A stretch of DNA of 64,000 nucleotides from Trinickia caryophylli (GTDB taxonomy: Bacteria; Pseudomonadota; Gammaproteobacteria; Burkholderiales; Burkholderiaceae), in assembly GCF_034424545.1 (NCBI RefSeq), contig NZ_CP139970.1, positions 3,224,001-3,288,000 of the forward strand. Reading direction: 5' to 3'. A program made the position numbers and the translations under genes. The notes under the pieces were generated by a model, which saw nothing but the letters and a program-made list of their open reading frames with translations, did no database searches and was not told the origin of the DNA. Every line of letters begins with the position of its first letter. The stretch's first letter is position 1. Below, piece by piece: positions 17,704 through 26,699 of this stretch.

Positions 17704-19200
17704 ATGTCGCAAACGAAATCATTCGTCACGGTCTTTCTGATCGAAATGTGGGAGCGCTTCGGCTTTTACGGCATGGCCGCGCTGCTCGTGCTCTTCATGG
17801 TCGAGCGCGCGGGCTTCACCGATGCCGAGGCGAATCTCGTCTGGGGCGCGTTCACGGCGCTGGTCTATGCGGCGCCCTCGATCGGCGGCTGGCTCGGCGA
17901 CAAACTGATCGGCACGCGCCGCACGATGCTGCTCGGCGCGTTCGTGCTCGTCATCGGCTACTTCATGCTCGCGGTGCCCGACGACGATCTTTCTTTCCTG
18001 TATGCCTCGCTCGGCGTGATCGTGGTGGGCAACGGCCTTTTCAAGGCCAACTCGGCCAGCCTCGTGCGCCGCATCTACGAAGGCGACGATGCGCGCATCG
18101 ACAGTGCGTTCACGCTCTACTACATGGCCGTCAACATCGGCTCGACGGTGTCGATGCTGGCAACGCCATGGATCAAGGACCGCTGGGGCTGGCATGCCGC
18201 GTTCGCCGTATGCGGCGCGGGCATGGCGCTGGGCGTGGCCAATTTTCTCGTCCGGTACCGCTCGCTCGCCCACGTCGGCTCGACATCCGATGCCGGACCG
18301 ATCGTCTGGCGGCGTATCGGCGCCGTGGCAGCGGGGGGCGCGGCATGCGCGGCCGCATCCACCTTCGTGCTCGCACACGAGCAACTGGCCGTGGCCTGCG
18401 TCTATGCGGCCGCGTTCGCGGTGCTCGCCATCTTCGCCTACATGTTCGTCAAGTGCGAGCGGGGGGAGCGCGCCGGGCTGATCGCCGCTTTCGTGCTCGT
18501 ATTGCAGACCATCCTGTTCTTCGTCTTTTACCAGCAGATGTCGACTTCGCTGACGCTCTTCGCGCTGCGCAACGTCGATCTTTCCTTCTCGCTGGCCGGC
18601 TTCCGGCTCTTCGACTGGAGCGCTGCGCAATTCCAGGCGCTCAATCCGATCTGGATCATGGTGCTGAGCCCGCTGCTCGCGTTCGCTTATACGCATCGGG
18701 CCAGACGGTCGGCCGATTTGAGCGTGGCGGCGAAATTCGCGGTCGGCTTCGTGGCCGTGGCGGCGGGCTATTTCATCTACGCGCTTGGTGGGCGATATGC
18801 CACCGACGGCCGCGTCTCTTCCTGGTTCATGGTGTGGGGCTACGGGCTCAATGCGCTGGGCGAACTGCTCGTGAGCGGCCTGGGGCTCGCGATGATCGCC
18901 CGCTATACGCCTGCGCGCATGAGCGGGTTCATGATGGGCGCCTACTTCGTGGCAACGGGCGTTTCGCAGTACCTCGGCAGCGTCGTTGCCAACTTTGCGC
19001 GGTTGCCCGCGGCGGGTGTGCCCGCCGCACAGTCCCTGCCCGTCTATGTGAAGCTCTTCACGGAGCTCGGGTGGCTCGCGACCGCCGGCGCCGCGGCAAC
19101 GATCGCCTTGCTGCCGTTCATGCGCCGGCTGGCCGACCGGCATCGCCAGGCGGTGAGCGCCACGCCGCAAGCATCGATGTTTGCGGCGACCGGCGAATGA
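17704..19200 (+). CDS. POT/PTR family proton-coupled di/tripeptide transporter
   Basis: Inner-membrane secondary transporter of 498 residues in the proton-dependent oligopeptide transporter family (DtpA/DtpB type). The defining ExxER motif is at 14-18 (EMWERFGFYGM), and the second POT region is KANSASLVRRIY followed by SAFTLYYMAVNIGS. About 14 membrane segments are expected for bacterial members. It follows yejF by 49 bases on the same strand, so the block codes for both ABC-driven oligopeptide and proton-driven di/tripeptide uptake. The exact substrate is unknown. Confidence 0.92.
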   Translation: MSQTKSFVTVFLIEMWERFGFYGMAALLVLFMVERAGFTDAEANLVWGAFTALVYAAPSIGGWLGDKLIGTRRTMLLGAFVLVIGYFMLAVPDDDLSFLYASLGVIVVGNGLFKANSASLVRRIYEGDDARIDSAFTLYYMAVNIGSTVSMLATPWIKDRWGWHAAFAVCGAGMALGVANFLVRYRSLAHVGSTSDAGPIVWRRIGAVAAGGAACAAASTFVLAHEQLAVACVYAAAFAVLAIFAYMFVKCERGERAGLIAAFVLVLQTILFFVFYQQMSTSLTLFALRNVDLSFSLAGFRLFDWSAAQFQALNPIWIMVLSPLLAFAYTHRARRSADLSVAAKFAVGFVAVAAGYFIYALGGRYATDGRVSSWFMVWGYGLNALGELLVSGLGLAMIARYTPARMSGFMMGAYFVATGVSQYLGSVVANFARLPAAGVPAAQSLPVYVKLFTELGWLATAGAAATIALLPFMRRLADRHRQAVSATPQASMFAATGE

Positions 19201-19297
19201 CGGGGAGTGACCGGGGTGGCTGGGGTGACGGCGAGTGCGTCGGCGGGCCCGGTGTGATGCCGGGAACGCGCTGCGTTTCGCGTGAGCGGCAACGAGC

Positions 19298-19873
19298 TCA
19301 GAAGAGCCGCGGCGAGCCGACCCATACGAGCGTCGTTTCGATTTTTCCCGTATTTGCCCAGCTGTGCGGCACCGTCGATTCGTAGTGCGCGCTGTCGCCT
19401 GCGTAAAGCTGGAACGTTTTTCCTTCGAGCGTAATCGAGAGCTCGCCTTCGATCAGGTAGACGAACTCCTCTCCGGCATGGGTGGTGACTTCCGACGCGC
19501 GCGTTTGGCCGGCGGGCAATTTCACGAGCAGGCTCTCGAGCTGGCCTCCGACCGACGAACTCGTGAGCCGCGCGAACAGATTCGACGAGCCGGCGAAGCT
19601 GAAGAAGCTCAGATTGTTCGCCCGCCGGACAGTGCGCTCCTCGCTGGGCGTCTCGACGAAATATTGCAGCGGCACGCCGAGCGCGTGCGCGATTCCCGCG
19701 AGCGATGTCAGCGAGGGCGTGGCGAGATCGCGCTCCACCTGCGATAGAAATGGCTTGGAGATGCCGGCTGCGGAGGCGGTTTCATCGAGCGTGCGCTTGA
19801 GCCGGTGCCGCAAGGATCGAATCTTTCCCCCGAGATTGGGCGCCTGCCGCGCGCTTTCGACGTTCGAAACCAT
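19298..19873 (-). CDS. XRE family regulator with C-terminal cupin domain
   Basis: Transcription factor of 191 residues. An N-terminal helix-turn-helix (about 16-70, LDETASAAGISKPFLSQVERD) is followed by a cupin_2 sensor domain (about 115-185, THAGEEFVYLIEGELSITLEG and HYESTVPHSWANTG). PuuR and SutR have this architecture and usually control uptake or use of small metabolites. It is convergent with the POT transporter and directly downstream of the peptide-import block, which makes it the nearest regulator candidate for that block. That link is inference. Confidence 0.88.
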   Translation of the reverse strand: MVSNVESARQAPNLGGKIRSLRHRLKRTLDETASAAGISKPFLSQVERDLATPSLTSLAGIAHALGVPLQYFVETPSEERTVRRANNLSFFSFAGSSNLFARLTSSSVGGQLESLLVKLPAGQTRASEVTTHAGEEFVYLIEGELSITLEGKTFQLYAGDSAHYESTVPHSWANTGKIETTLVWVGSPRLF

Positions 19874-20104
19874 GATGGAATTATTGGAATGAAGCTTTCG
19901 CGGTTGCGCCCGTTTGCCCCACAGGGCTTCGCGCGATCGACGCCCGCGACGAGATGGATAAGGGCGATATGTTGCCAGACATGGGGCTTGGAGCGCAAAA
20001 AATGCTGGATGCGCCTGCCACGGCGGCTGTTTTTCTGTCTTTCTGCCTTTCTGTTTTCCGGGGTTGCGTTTGCCCGCGAAGCGACCGGTGGCCCGGGGTA
20101 TGCG

Positions 20105-20404
20105 TCACTCCAGGGACGCCGGCGTCTCGGCTGCGGGCGGCAACACGGAATCGAGCGCGAGCATGCCTGCCGCGAGCGCCCGCTTTTGGCGCGGGCTCAA
20201 CTGCTTGACTCGATATTCGGCGCGCAATGCGCTGCCACGATCGGCCAGCTCGAACGTGGCGAGCACGGCGACGGGCTTTCTCGCACGCGTGTAACGCGCG
20301 CCTGTGCCGTTGCAATGCTGCGCGAAGCGCGCGGCGACATCCTTCGCGATACCTGTGTAGACGCTGCCGTCCTCGCATTCGATCAGATAGAGAAACCAGG
20401 TCAT
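20105..20404 (-). CDS. GIY-YIG domain protein (UPF0213 type)
   Basis: Small protein of 99 residues built almost entirely of a GIY-YIG nuclease-like domain. The two conserved strands are LYLIECEDGSVYTGIAKD, followed by RFAQHCNGTGARYTRARKPV and an E in FELADRGSALRAEYRVKQL. This is the stand-alone YhbQ-like family, whose role in bacteria is poorly defined. The ATG at 20404 lies 10 bases after the stop of the acyltransferase gene on the same strand, so the two are probably cotranscribed. Confidence 0.88.
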   Translation of the reverse strand: MTWFLYLIECEDGSVYTGIAKDVAARFAQHCNGTGARYTRARKPVAVLATFELADRGSALRAEYRVKQLSPRQKRALAAGMLALDSVLPPAAETPASLE

Positions 20405-20414
20405 GACGATGCGC

Positions 20415-21560
20415 TCAACATTTCCTGAACGGGTCGTGTTCGCGCAATTCGTCGACATGCGCGTGGATGGCGTTCGACTCGCTTTCGAGGAACCGGGCGA
20501 GCGCATCGGAGAACGCGGGATGCGCGAGCCAATGCGCCGAATGCGTGACGGTCGGCAAAAAGCCGCGGGCAAGTTTGTGCTCGCCCTGCGCGCCGCCCTC
20601 GAACGTGCCGAGCTTTTCGTCGATGCAGAACTCGAGCGGCTGGTAATAGGCCGTTTCGAAATGGAGGCAGGGCACATGCTCGAGCGCACCCCAGTATCGC
20701 CCGTAGAGCGTACCGCCGGTTTGCGTGTCGCGTTGATAAACCACGAGGGCGCTGGCGATCGGTTTGCCTTCCCGCTCGGCGACGATGAGCAGCAGGTTTT
20801 CGGGCATCGTTTCGCCGATCGTCCGAAAGAACTCCAGATTCAGATACGGAGACGAGAAGTGCTCGCGATAGGTCTGACGATAGCAGCGTACAAAAAAGCG
20901 CCAGTCCTCGTGTGTGGCGACTTCGCCGCGCACGCGCCGGAACGTGATGCCGGCTTCTTGCACCTTGCGGCGCTCCGCGCGGATGTTCTTGCGTTTTTTC
21001 TGCTCGAGCGTCGAGAGGAAATCGTCGAAGTCGCGGTAGCCGGCATTGATCCAGTGAAACTGAATGCCTTCGCGCCGCATCATTCCGAACGAGGCCAGCA
21101 GATCGGCTTCGGCGTCGGTTTCGAACAGCACGTGCAGCGACGAGACGCCCGATTGCTCGGCGAGCGCGACGATCGAAGCGGCGAGCTGGCGCCGGGCATC
21201 GTCGTCGACGGCGATGAGCCGGCTGCCTTGCACGGGCGTGAACGGTACCGCGCAGACGAGCTTCGGGTAGTACTCGAGACCGTTGCGCTGATAGGCATCG
21301 GCCCAGGCCCAATCGAACACGTATTCGCCGTAGGAATGCTGCTTCAGGTAGATCGGTGCGACGGCTGCGAGCGCACCGCTTTGCGGGTGGGTGAGCGTGA
21401 CGAAGCGCGGCGCCCAGCCCGTGCGGGCGGCCGCGCACTCCGTCGCCGTCAGCGCACTGATGAACTCGTGCCGCAAGAACGGCGTGGGCTGAGGCTGCCG
21501 GGCGACGAGGGCATTCCACTCCTGCGCGTCGGCTTCGAGCGGAGAGGTGAGAATGCCCAT
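20415..21560 (-). CDS. FemAB-like GNAT-fold acyltransferase family protein
   Basis: Protein of 381 residues that looks like the proteobacterial family annotated as GNAT N-acetyltransferase or 'peptidoglycan biosynthesis protein' (formerly DUF482). Supporting stretches are HEFISALTATECAAARTGWAPRF at the N-terminus, EQKKRKNIRAERRKVQEAGITFRR in the middle, and the C-terminal GTLYGRYWGALEHVPCLHFETAYYQ. I chose the ATG at 21560 (MGILTSPLEAD) because it gives the family's normal length; a longer open frame to 21758 has no family-like residues. Its substrate is unknown. Confidence 0.85.
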   Translation of the reverse strand: MGILTSPLEADAQEWNALVARQPQPTPFLRHEFISALTATECAAARTGWAPRFVTLTHPQSGALAAVAPIYLKQHSYGEYVFDWAWADAYQRNGLEYYPKLVCAVPFTPVQGSRLIAVDDDARRQLAASIVALAEQSGVSSLHVLFETDAEADLLASFGMMRREGIQFHWINAGYRDFDDFLSTLEQKKRKNIRAERRKVQEAGITFRRVRGEVATHEDWRFFVRCYRQTYREHFSSPYLNLEFFRTIGETMPENLLLIVAEREGKPIASALVVYQRDTQTGGTLYGRYWGALEHVPCLHFETAYYQPLEFCIDEKLGTFEGGAQGEHKLARGFLPTVTHSAHWLAHPAFSDALARFLESESNAIHAHVDELREHDPFRKC

Positions 21561-22269
<709 letters not shown>

Positions 22270-22285
22270 ATCTGCGGATACCGGG

Positions 22286-22371
22286 CCGGCGATCCGGCGA
22301 TCCGGCGATCCGACGCATCGCCGATTGCCGGTTTCGCTTTTTGCCGCCCGTTTGCCGCCCGTTTGCCGCCG
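22286..22371. repeat. Two short tandem repeats downstream of glnB
   Basis: CCGGCGAT is repeated three times in perfect tandem (22286-22309). After a short gap, TTTGCCGCCCG is repeated two and a half to three times (22340-22371). Unit lengths are 8 and 11 bp with no spacers. They lie in the gap between glnB and the convergent porin gene. Confidence 0.75.
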
Positions 22372-22451
22372 TCCGCGGACGATGGCGAGCGACGTCCCTG
22401 ACGGGCGGCCCGGCGCCGATCGAATCGGCGTGACACGCTGAGCGGACGGCC

Positions 22452-22487
22452 AAAAAAAAGGTGCGACGCCCTTTCGGACACCGCACC
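22452..22487 (-). terminator. Rho-independent terminator of the porin gene
   Basis: On the minus strand, GGTGCG and CGCACC form a stem around an inner TCC/GG-type pairing, followed directly by eight T. It is 65 bases beyond the porin stop. Confidence 0.8.
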
Positions 22488-22551
22488 GATACGCGCCTCT
22501 CGCAGCAGCGTGAAACTGGTGATAAAGCTGTTGTTGTGCTACGCCGTTCGA

Positions 22552-23667
22552 TTAGAACGTGTGTTGAATGCCGGCGTAGACGCCCGTCTGGCTGTGGCCG
22601 GGCAGCGGGTTCTCGTTGTACGTACCGCTGGCCGTGCCACCGACGCCGAAGCTGTTGGCGTCGAGGCCGAAGTTCGCCGACTTGCTGTTGCGAACCGTAG
22701 CGACCTGGATGTCGAGCAACGTGCGCTTGGACAGATTGTACGTGCCGCCGACAGTGAAGATCGTCGCATTGCCGAAGCCGTTGTTCGCGTTCACGTGGTA
22801 GACGGCCGCGATGGCAGCGGCGGCCGGCGTGGCCTGCCACGTGACGCCACCCCATTCGTGATCGAGCGAGGTCGGCGCAGCAGCGCCAGCGCGGTAGCCC
22901 GACGTGCGGACGGCCTGGTACGCGCCCTGGATCTTGAACTGGCCCAGGAACACGTTCACGGCGGCCGTGTACTCGCGCGAGAACGAGAATGCGCCGTCGG
23001 AACCGTTCAGGAGACCGTTCGTCGAGTTGCGGATTTCGTCATAGATGCCGCGCACTTGGAAGAGCGAGCTCGTATAGGTCAGTTGCAGGCCGCCTTCACG
23101 CCCTTGCGACGTGGTGCCGTTACCGTTCCAGTTCGTCGCGTTCGAGAGTGCGTATTGGCCGTAGACGTCGAAGCCCGCGAATTTCGGCGACTGATACGCG
23201 ACGTTGTTGCTCGACTGCGGCCAGTTGCGGCCGCGCACCAGCGAAGCCGACGACCAGTTCGATTGGCCGAACGGATCGAAGTCCCACACGCCGTTCGCGA
23301 TGAACAGCATCCGGCCCATCGTGAACGTACCGTAGTTTGCGTTGGAGAAGCCGACGGTCGCCCAGCGATTGAAGAGCCCGCCATTGCCCGGGCCCGCGCC
23401 CGTCATCGTATTGAAGCTGCCTTCCAACTGGAATACAGCCTTCGTGCCGCCGCCCAGATCTTCCGAGCCCTTCAAGCCCCAGAGGCTCGTGCCCCAGTCA
23501 CCGCTCTCCGCGCGCCAACGCGAGGTCGAGCCAGTATAGCTATTGTTGGGCAGGCCGCTGATGTACTCGAGACCTGCATCCAGGCGCCCGTACAGCGTTA
23601 CGCTGCTTTGTGCATGAGCGATCACGCCTGCAGACATCAGCGCCGCGGCGAGCAATGCTTTCTTCAT
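22552..23667 (-). CDS. Gram-negative general porin (Burkholderiales OmpC type)
   Basis: Outer-membrane trimeric 16-strand porin of 371 residues. The signal peptide is MKKALLAAALMSAGVIAHAQ with cleavage AHA-QS. The mature N-terminus SSVTLYGRLDAGLEYI and the early GLKGSEDLGGGTKAVFQLE are diagnostic for Burkholderiales porins, and the protein ends in aromatic YAGIQHTF. GGAGGAG is placed well for the ATG at 23667; a start 12 bases upstream is possible. It probably admits small hydrophilic solutes. It has its own terminator and a long upstream region with an inverted repeat. Confidence 0.95.
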   Translation of the reverse strand: MKKALLAAALMSAGVIAHAQSSVTLYGRLDAGLEYISGLPNNSYTGSTSRWRAESGDWGTSLWGLKGSEDLGGGTKAVFQLEGSFNTMTGAGPGNGGLFNRWATVGFSNANYGTFTMGRMLFIANGVWDFDPFGQSNWSSASLVRGRNWPQSSNNVAYQSPKFAGFDVYGQYALSNATNWNGNGTTSQGREGGLQLTYTSSLFQVRGIYDEIRNSTNGLLNGSDGAFSFSREYTAAVNVFLGQFKIQGAYQAVRTSGYRAGAAAPTSLDHEWGGVTWQATPAAAAIAAVYHVNANNGFGNATIFTVGGTYNLSKRTLLDIQVATVRNSKSANFGLDANSFGVGGTASGTYNENPLPGHSQTGVYAGIQHTF

Positions 23668-24143
23668 CTTCTCCTCCATACCCTGTCAAAAGTGAGGCCA
23701 CTACTGCGAATAGCGCCCGGGCGTGTTTGTCGTCCGGGCGGGAATCCGTACCAGGGGAGATCATCGCGGCGCCGGCGCCGGGCCCGCGTGCATCCTTCGT
23801 TCCGCCCGCTGTAGGTAGCGGGGCGGTGTCTCCTCTTTGAAGTAAAACTACATTTGCAGCACTGCGTTTTGCTACTTTGGTTACTAATTTAGCAAAAATA
23901 CACATTCGTGGCCAAAGAAATCGTAGTCTCGCTAGCCGATGTCGCCAAATTGCCATAACGATCGCGGCAAATCGGGATGCCGCGGCGCTCGCTACGGGGC
24001 CAAACCCTTGTCGTATAAGGCCAGGACCATCGGCCGCGGGTCGAGTCAAGGAATGTCGCTATTGACTGTGCAAATTGACGGCGCTAGCGCGGCGGGTGCG
24101 CGCGGCGTGCGGGCCCGAGCCGGAGGGTCGGGCGAGGCGACAT
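23668..24143. other. Regulatory gap upstream of the porin gene
   Basis: This 476-bp region has no convincing gene. Seen from the porin (minus strand) it contains a hairpin at 23714-23740 (CGCCCGG with CCGGGCG), likely in the leader RNA, then an AT-rich part at about 23835-23905 with the inverted repeat at 23868-23896. Porin leaders in other Gram-negatives are targets of small RNAs and OmpR-type regulators; no specific site is claimed. Confidence 0.5.
23868..23896. promoter_or_regulatory. Inverted repeat upstream of porin, operator candidate
   Basis: TTTGCTA and TAGCAAA, perfectly complementary, separated by 15 bases, in the AT-rich part of the porin upstream region about 200 bp from the start codon. 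Confidence 0.4.
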
Positions 24144-24170
24144 AAAGAAAAAGGCGCCCGAGAGCGCCTT
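24144..24170 (-). terminator. Rho-independent terminator after the amino-acid ABC operon
   Basis: On the minus strand, AAGGCGC and GCGCCTT (7 bp, 6-base loop TCTCGG) are followed by a T-rich run. It lies about 40 bases beyond the stop of the ATPase gene. Confidence 0.8.
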
Positions 24171-24211
24171 CCGACAAGGGGTTCGGCTGATCAGGCCGTT
24201 CTGGCTGGTGC

Positions 24212-24979
24212 CTACTTGAGGCTGCCGGAGAGAAACTGCTTGAGGCGTTCGCTTTTCGTGCCGCCAAAAACCTCGTCTGGCGGGCCTTGTTCTTCGATGC
24301 GCCCCTGATGCAGGAATACCACGTGATTGGAGACGTTGCGCGCGAACCCCATCTCGTGCGTGACGACGATCATCGTGCGGCCTTCCTCGGCGAGCTTTTG
24401 CATGACTTTCAGTACTTCGCCCACGAGTTCGGGGTCGAGCGCCGAGGTCGGTTCGTCGAAAAGCATCACGTCGGGGTGCATCGCCAGCGCCCGCGCGATG
24501 GCCACGCGCTGCTGCTGCCCGCCCGACAAGTGCGACGGATACTGCTTCTCGAGCCGCGGCGCGAGGCCGACCTTCTCGAGATAGATGCGCGCACGCTCCT
24601 CGGCCTCGCGCCGCGACAGCCCCAGCACTTGTACGGGCGCTTCCATCACGTTCTCGAGCACCGTCATGTGGGCCCAGAGGTTGAAGTGCTGAAACACCAT
24701 CGCCAGCTTCGTGCGCATGCGCTGCAACTGCTTCGCGTCGGCCGCGCGTAGTGCGCCGAGCTTGTCGGTCTTGGTGCGTACCTCTTCGCCGTCGACGAAA
24801 ATCCGCCCCGCGCTCGGCTGCTCGAGGAAGTTGATGCAACGCAACAGCGTGCTCTTGCCCGATCCGGACGAGCCGATGATGCTGATGACGTCGCCCGCGT
24901 TGGCCTTGAGCGAAACGCCCTTGAGAACTTCGTGGTCCCCGTAGTATTTGTGTAGTTCGTCGACGAAAAGCTTGTGCAT
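24212..24979 (-). CDS. hisP: Polar amino-acid ABC transporter ATP-binding protein (HisP type)
   Basis: Cytoplasmic ATPase of 255 residues for import of basic amino acids such as histidine, lysine and arginine. Walker [10 protein letters not shown] (37-45), Q-loop [11 protein letters not shown], signature [15 protein letters not shown], Walker [13 protein letters not shown] and switch His (VVTHEMGF) are all intact. FQHFNLW(A/S)HMT with the insert [21 protein letters not shown] is typical of HisP. It is the last gene of the three-gene minus-strand operon, 15 bases after the hisM-like gene. Confidence 0.9.
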   Translation of the reverse strand: MHKLFVDELHKYYGDHEVLKGVSLKANAGDVISIIGSSGSGKSTLLRCINFLEQPSAGRIFVDGEEVRTKTDKLGALRAADAKQLQRMRTKLAMVFQHFNLWAHMTVLENVMEAPVQVLGLSRREAEERARIYLEKVGLAPRLEKQYPSHLSGGQQQRVAIARALAMHPDVMLFDEPTSALDPELVGEVLKVMQKLAEEGRTMIVVTHEMGFARNVSNHVVFLHQGRIEEQGPPDEVFGGTKSERLKQFLSGSLK

Positions 24980-24994
24980 CGAAAGAGGCCCCGG

Positions 24995-25708
24995 TTACTT
25001 GCCTTGTGGCCGCAGATACGCGAGCCAGTGTTGCTCGGCGCGGCGAAACAGTCCGACGAGCGCGAAGGAAACGATGAGATAGAGCAGTGCCGCAATGCCG
25101 AATGCCTGGAACGACATGTAGGTGGCGGAATTGACGTCGCGCGCGATTTTCAGGATATCGGGCACGGTCGCCGTAAAGGCGACCGTCGTCGCGTGCAGCA
25201 TCAGGATCACTTCGTTGCTATAGAGCGGCAGCGCGCGGCGCAGCGCCGAGGGCAGCACGATGCGGCGATAGACGGCGAAGCGCGACATGCCGTAGGCCCG
25301 TGCCGCCTCGATCTCGCCGTAGGCCGTGGCCTTGATCGCTCCGGCGAAGATCTCCGTCGTGTAGGCGCAGGTGTTCAGCGTGAAGGCGAGCAGCGTGCAG
25401 TTCATGCCGTTGCGGAAAAATTCGTCGAGCGGGGCGTGCGCGTGCACGACCTGGAGGCTGTAGATGCCCGAGTAGCAGAGCAGCAACTGTACGTAGAGCG
25501 GGGTGCCGCGGAAGATGTAGGTGTAGAGCCAGACGGAGCCGGAGACGAACCGGTTCGTCGACACTCGGGCCACCGCGAGCGGCACCGACAGGCAAAAGCC
25601 GATGCCGATCGACACAACGAGCAGCCACAGCGTGATGGCGAGCCCCGTGAAGCGGTATCCGTCGGTGAACAGATAGTTGCGCCAGTATTCTTGAATCAGC
25701 TCGATCAT
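24995..25708 (-). CDS. hisM: Polar amino-acid ABC transporter permease (HisM type)
   Basis: Inner-membrane permease of 237 residues, HisMQ family. It opens MIELIQEYWRNYLFTDGYRFTGLAITLWLL, close to HisM. The signature YIFRGTPLYVQLLLCYSGIY and the EAA loop EIEAARAYGMSRFAVYRRIVLPSA are present. Only three bases separate it from the upstream permease. It works with the HisQ- and HisP-like neighbours. Arginine/ornithine specificity is as likely as histidine. Confidence 0.88.
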   Translation of the reverse strand: MIELIQEYWRNYLFTDGYRFTGLAITLWLLVVSIGIGFCLSVPLAVARVSTNRFVSGSVWLYTYIFRGTPLYVQLLLCYSGIYSLQVVHAHAPLDEFFRNGMNCTLLAFTLNTCAYTTEIFAGAIKATAYGEIEAARAYGMSRFAVYRRIVLPSALRRALPLYSNEVILMLHATTVAFTATVPDILKIARDVNSATYMSFQAFGIAALLYLIVSFALVGLFRRAEQHWLAYLRPQGK

Positions 25709-25711
25709 CGC

Positions 25712-26401
25712 TTATAGCTCAGCCTTGCGCACGCCGATCGAATAGCGCTTCTCGAGCCACAGCAGCACGAGGTTCGAGATCGTCGTGATCGCCAGATAGA
25801 TCGCTCCCGCGATCAGGATGAAGAAGAAAAACCGCAGCGTGCCCTTGCCCGCGTCCTGCGCGGCCTTCACGACGTCGGCGAGCCCGATGATCGACACGAG
25901 CGCCGTGGCTTTGACCATCACCTGCCAGTTGTTGCCGATCCCGGGCAGCGCGAAGCGCATCATCTGCGGGAACATGATGCGCGAGAACGTCTGCCAACCG
26001 GTCATGCCGAACGCCGCACCGGCCTCGAGCTGTCCGCGCGGCACGGACAGAAACGCGCCGCGGAACGTTTCGGTGAAATAGGCGCCATAGATGAAGCCGA
26101 GCACGATGACGCCGGCAACGAATGGGTCGATGTCGATCTGGTCCCAGCCGAGCAGGTCCGTCAGGTTGTTCAGCCAGATCTGGATGCTGTAGAAGAGCAG
26201 CAGCATCAGCACGAGGTCCGGCACGCCGCGGACCAGCGTCGTGTAAGTGGCGCCGATGCCGTATACGGCCCGGTTCTTCGAGAGCTTCGCGGCCGCCCCG
26301 ACAAGCCCGATCACGAACGCGAGCGCGAGGGACAGCACCGCGAGCCTGACCGTCTGCCAGGTGCCGGCGAGTAACAGCGGGCCATAGCCTTCAAGAAACA
26401 T
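25712..26401 (-). CDS. hisQ: Polar amino-acid ABC transporter permease (HisQ type)
   Basis: Inner-membrane permease of 229 residues and the promoter-proximal gene of the operon. Family marks are FLEGYGPLLLAGTWQTVRLA, LVRGVPDLVLMLLLFYSIQI and the EAA loop LEAGAAFGMTGWQTFSRIMFPQMM. The ATG at 26401 is preferred although the upstream sequence lacks a good Shine-Dalgarno; an in-frame TTG at 26431 is the alternative. No periplasmic binding-protein gene is next to the operon, unlike the usual argT/hisJ-hisQMP order, so the binding protein must be encoded elsewhere. Confidence 0.88.
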   Translation of the reverse strand: MFLEGYGPLLLAGTWQTVRLAVLSLALAFVIGLVGAAAKLSKNRAVYGIGATYTTLVRGVPDLVLMLLLFYSIQIWLNNLTDLLGWDQIDIDPFVAGVIVLGFIYGAYFTETFRGAFLSVPRGQLEAGAAFGMTGWQTFSRIMFPQMMRFALPGIGNNWQVMVKATALVSIIGLADVVKAAQDAGKGTLRFFFFILIAGAIYLAITTISNLVLLWLEKRYSIGVRKAEL

Positions 26402-26639
26402 AGTGGAGGTGCAATCCTTGGCGGCGCGCAAACGGGAGCGCGACGCGAAATTCTAGGTGGCCAAAAATGGCATGCCGACGCAAAAAGGGCCGGCATCCCG
26501 GCGCGTGGCCGGCACGCACGCGCGATGCGCGGGCGAAAAGCGCGGTATTTTACCCGAAGCGCGGGGGCGCGCCACTCAGGGGAACCCGATGCGCGCGAGG
26601 CCCGCCCCTGTGCACGCTCCGGCAGAAACACGCACCGGC

Positions 26640-26676
26640 AAAAAAAAGCCGCGCGCCCCTTTGCGAGGCGCGCGGC
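26640..26676 (-). terminator. Rho-independent terminator of the Spy-like gene
   Basis: On the minus strand, GCCGCGCGCC and GGCGCGCGGC form a perfect 10-bp stem with a 9-base loop, followed by eight T. It is 24 bases beyond the stop. Confidence 0.88.
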
Positions 26677-26699
26677 TTGGTGAGGCCGGGGGGCGTCGC

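Noticed and set aside
22286..22371. Possible CRISPR array
   Set aside because: The units are 8 and 11 bp with no spacers, and there are no cas genes. It is a simple tandem repeat.
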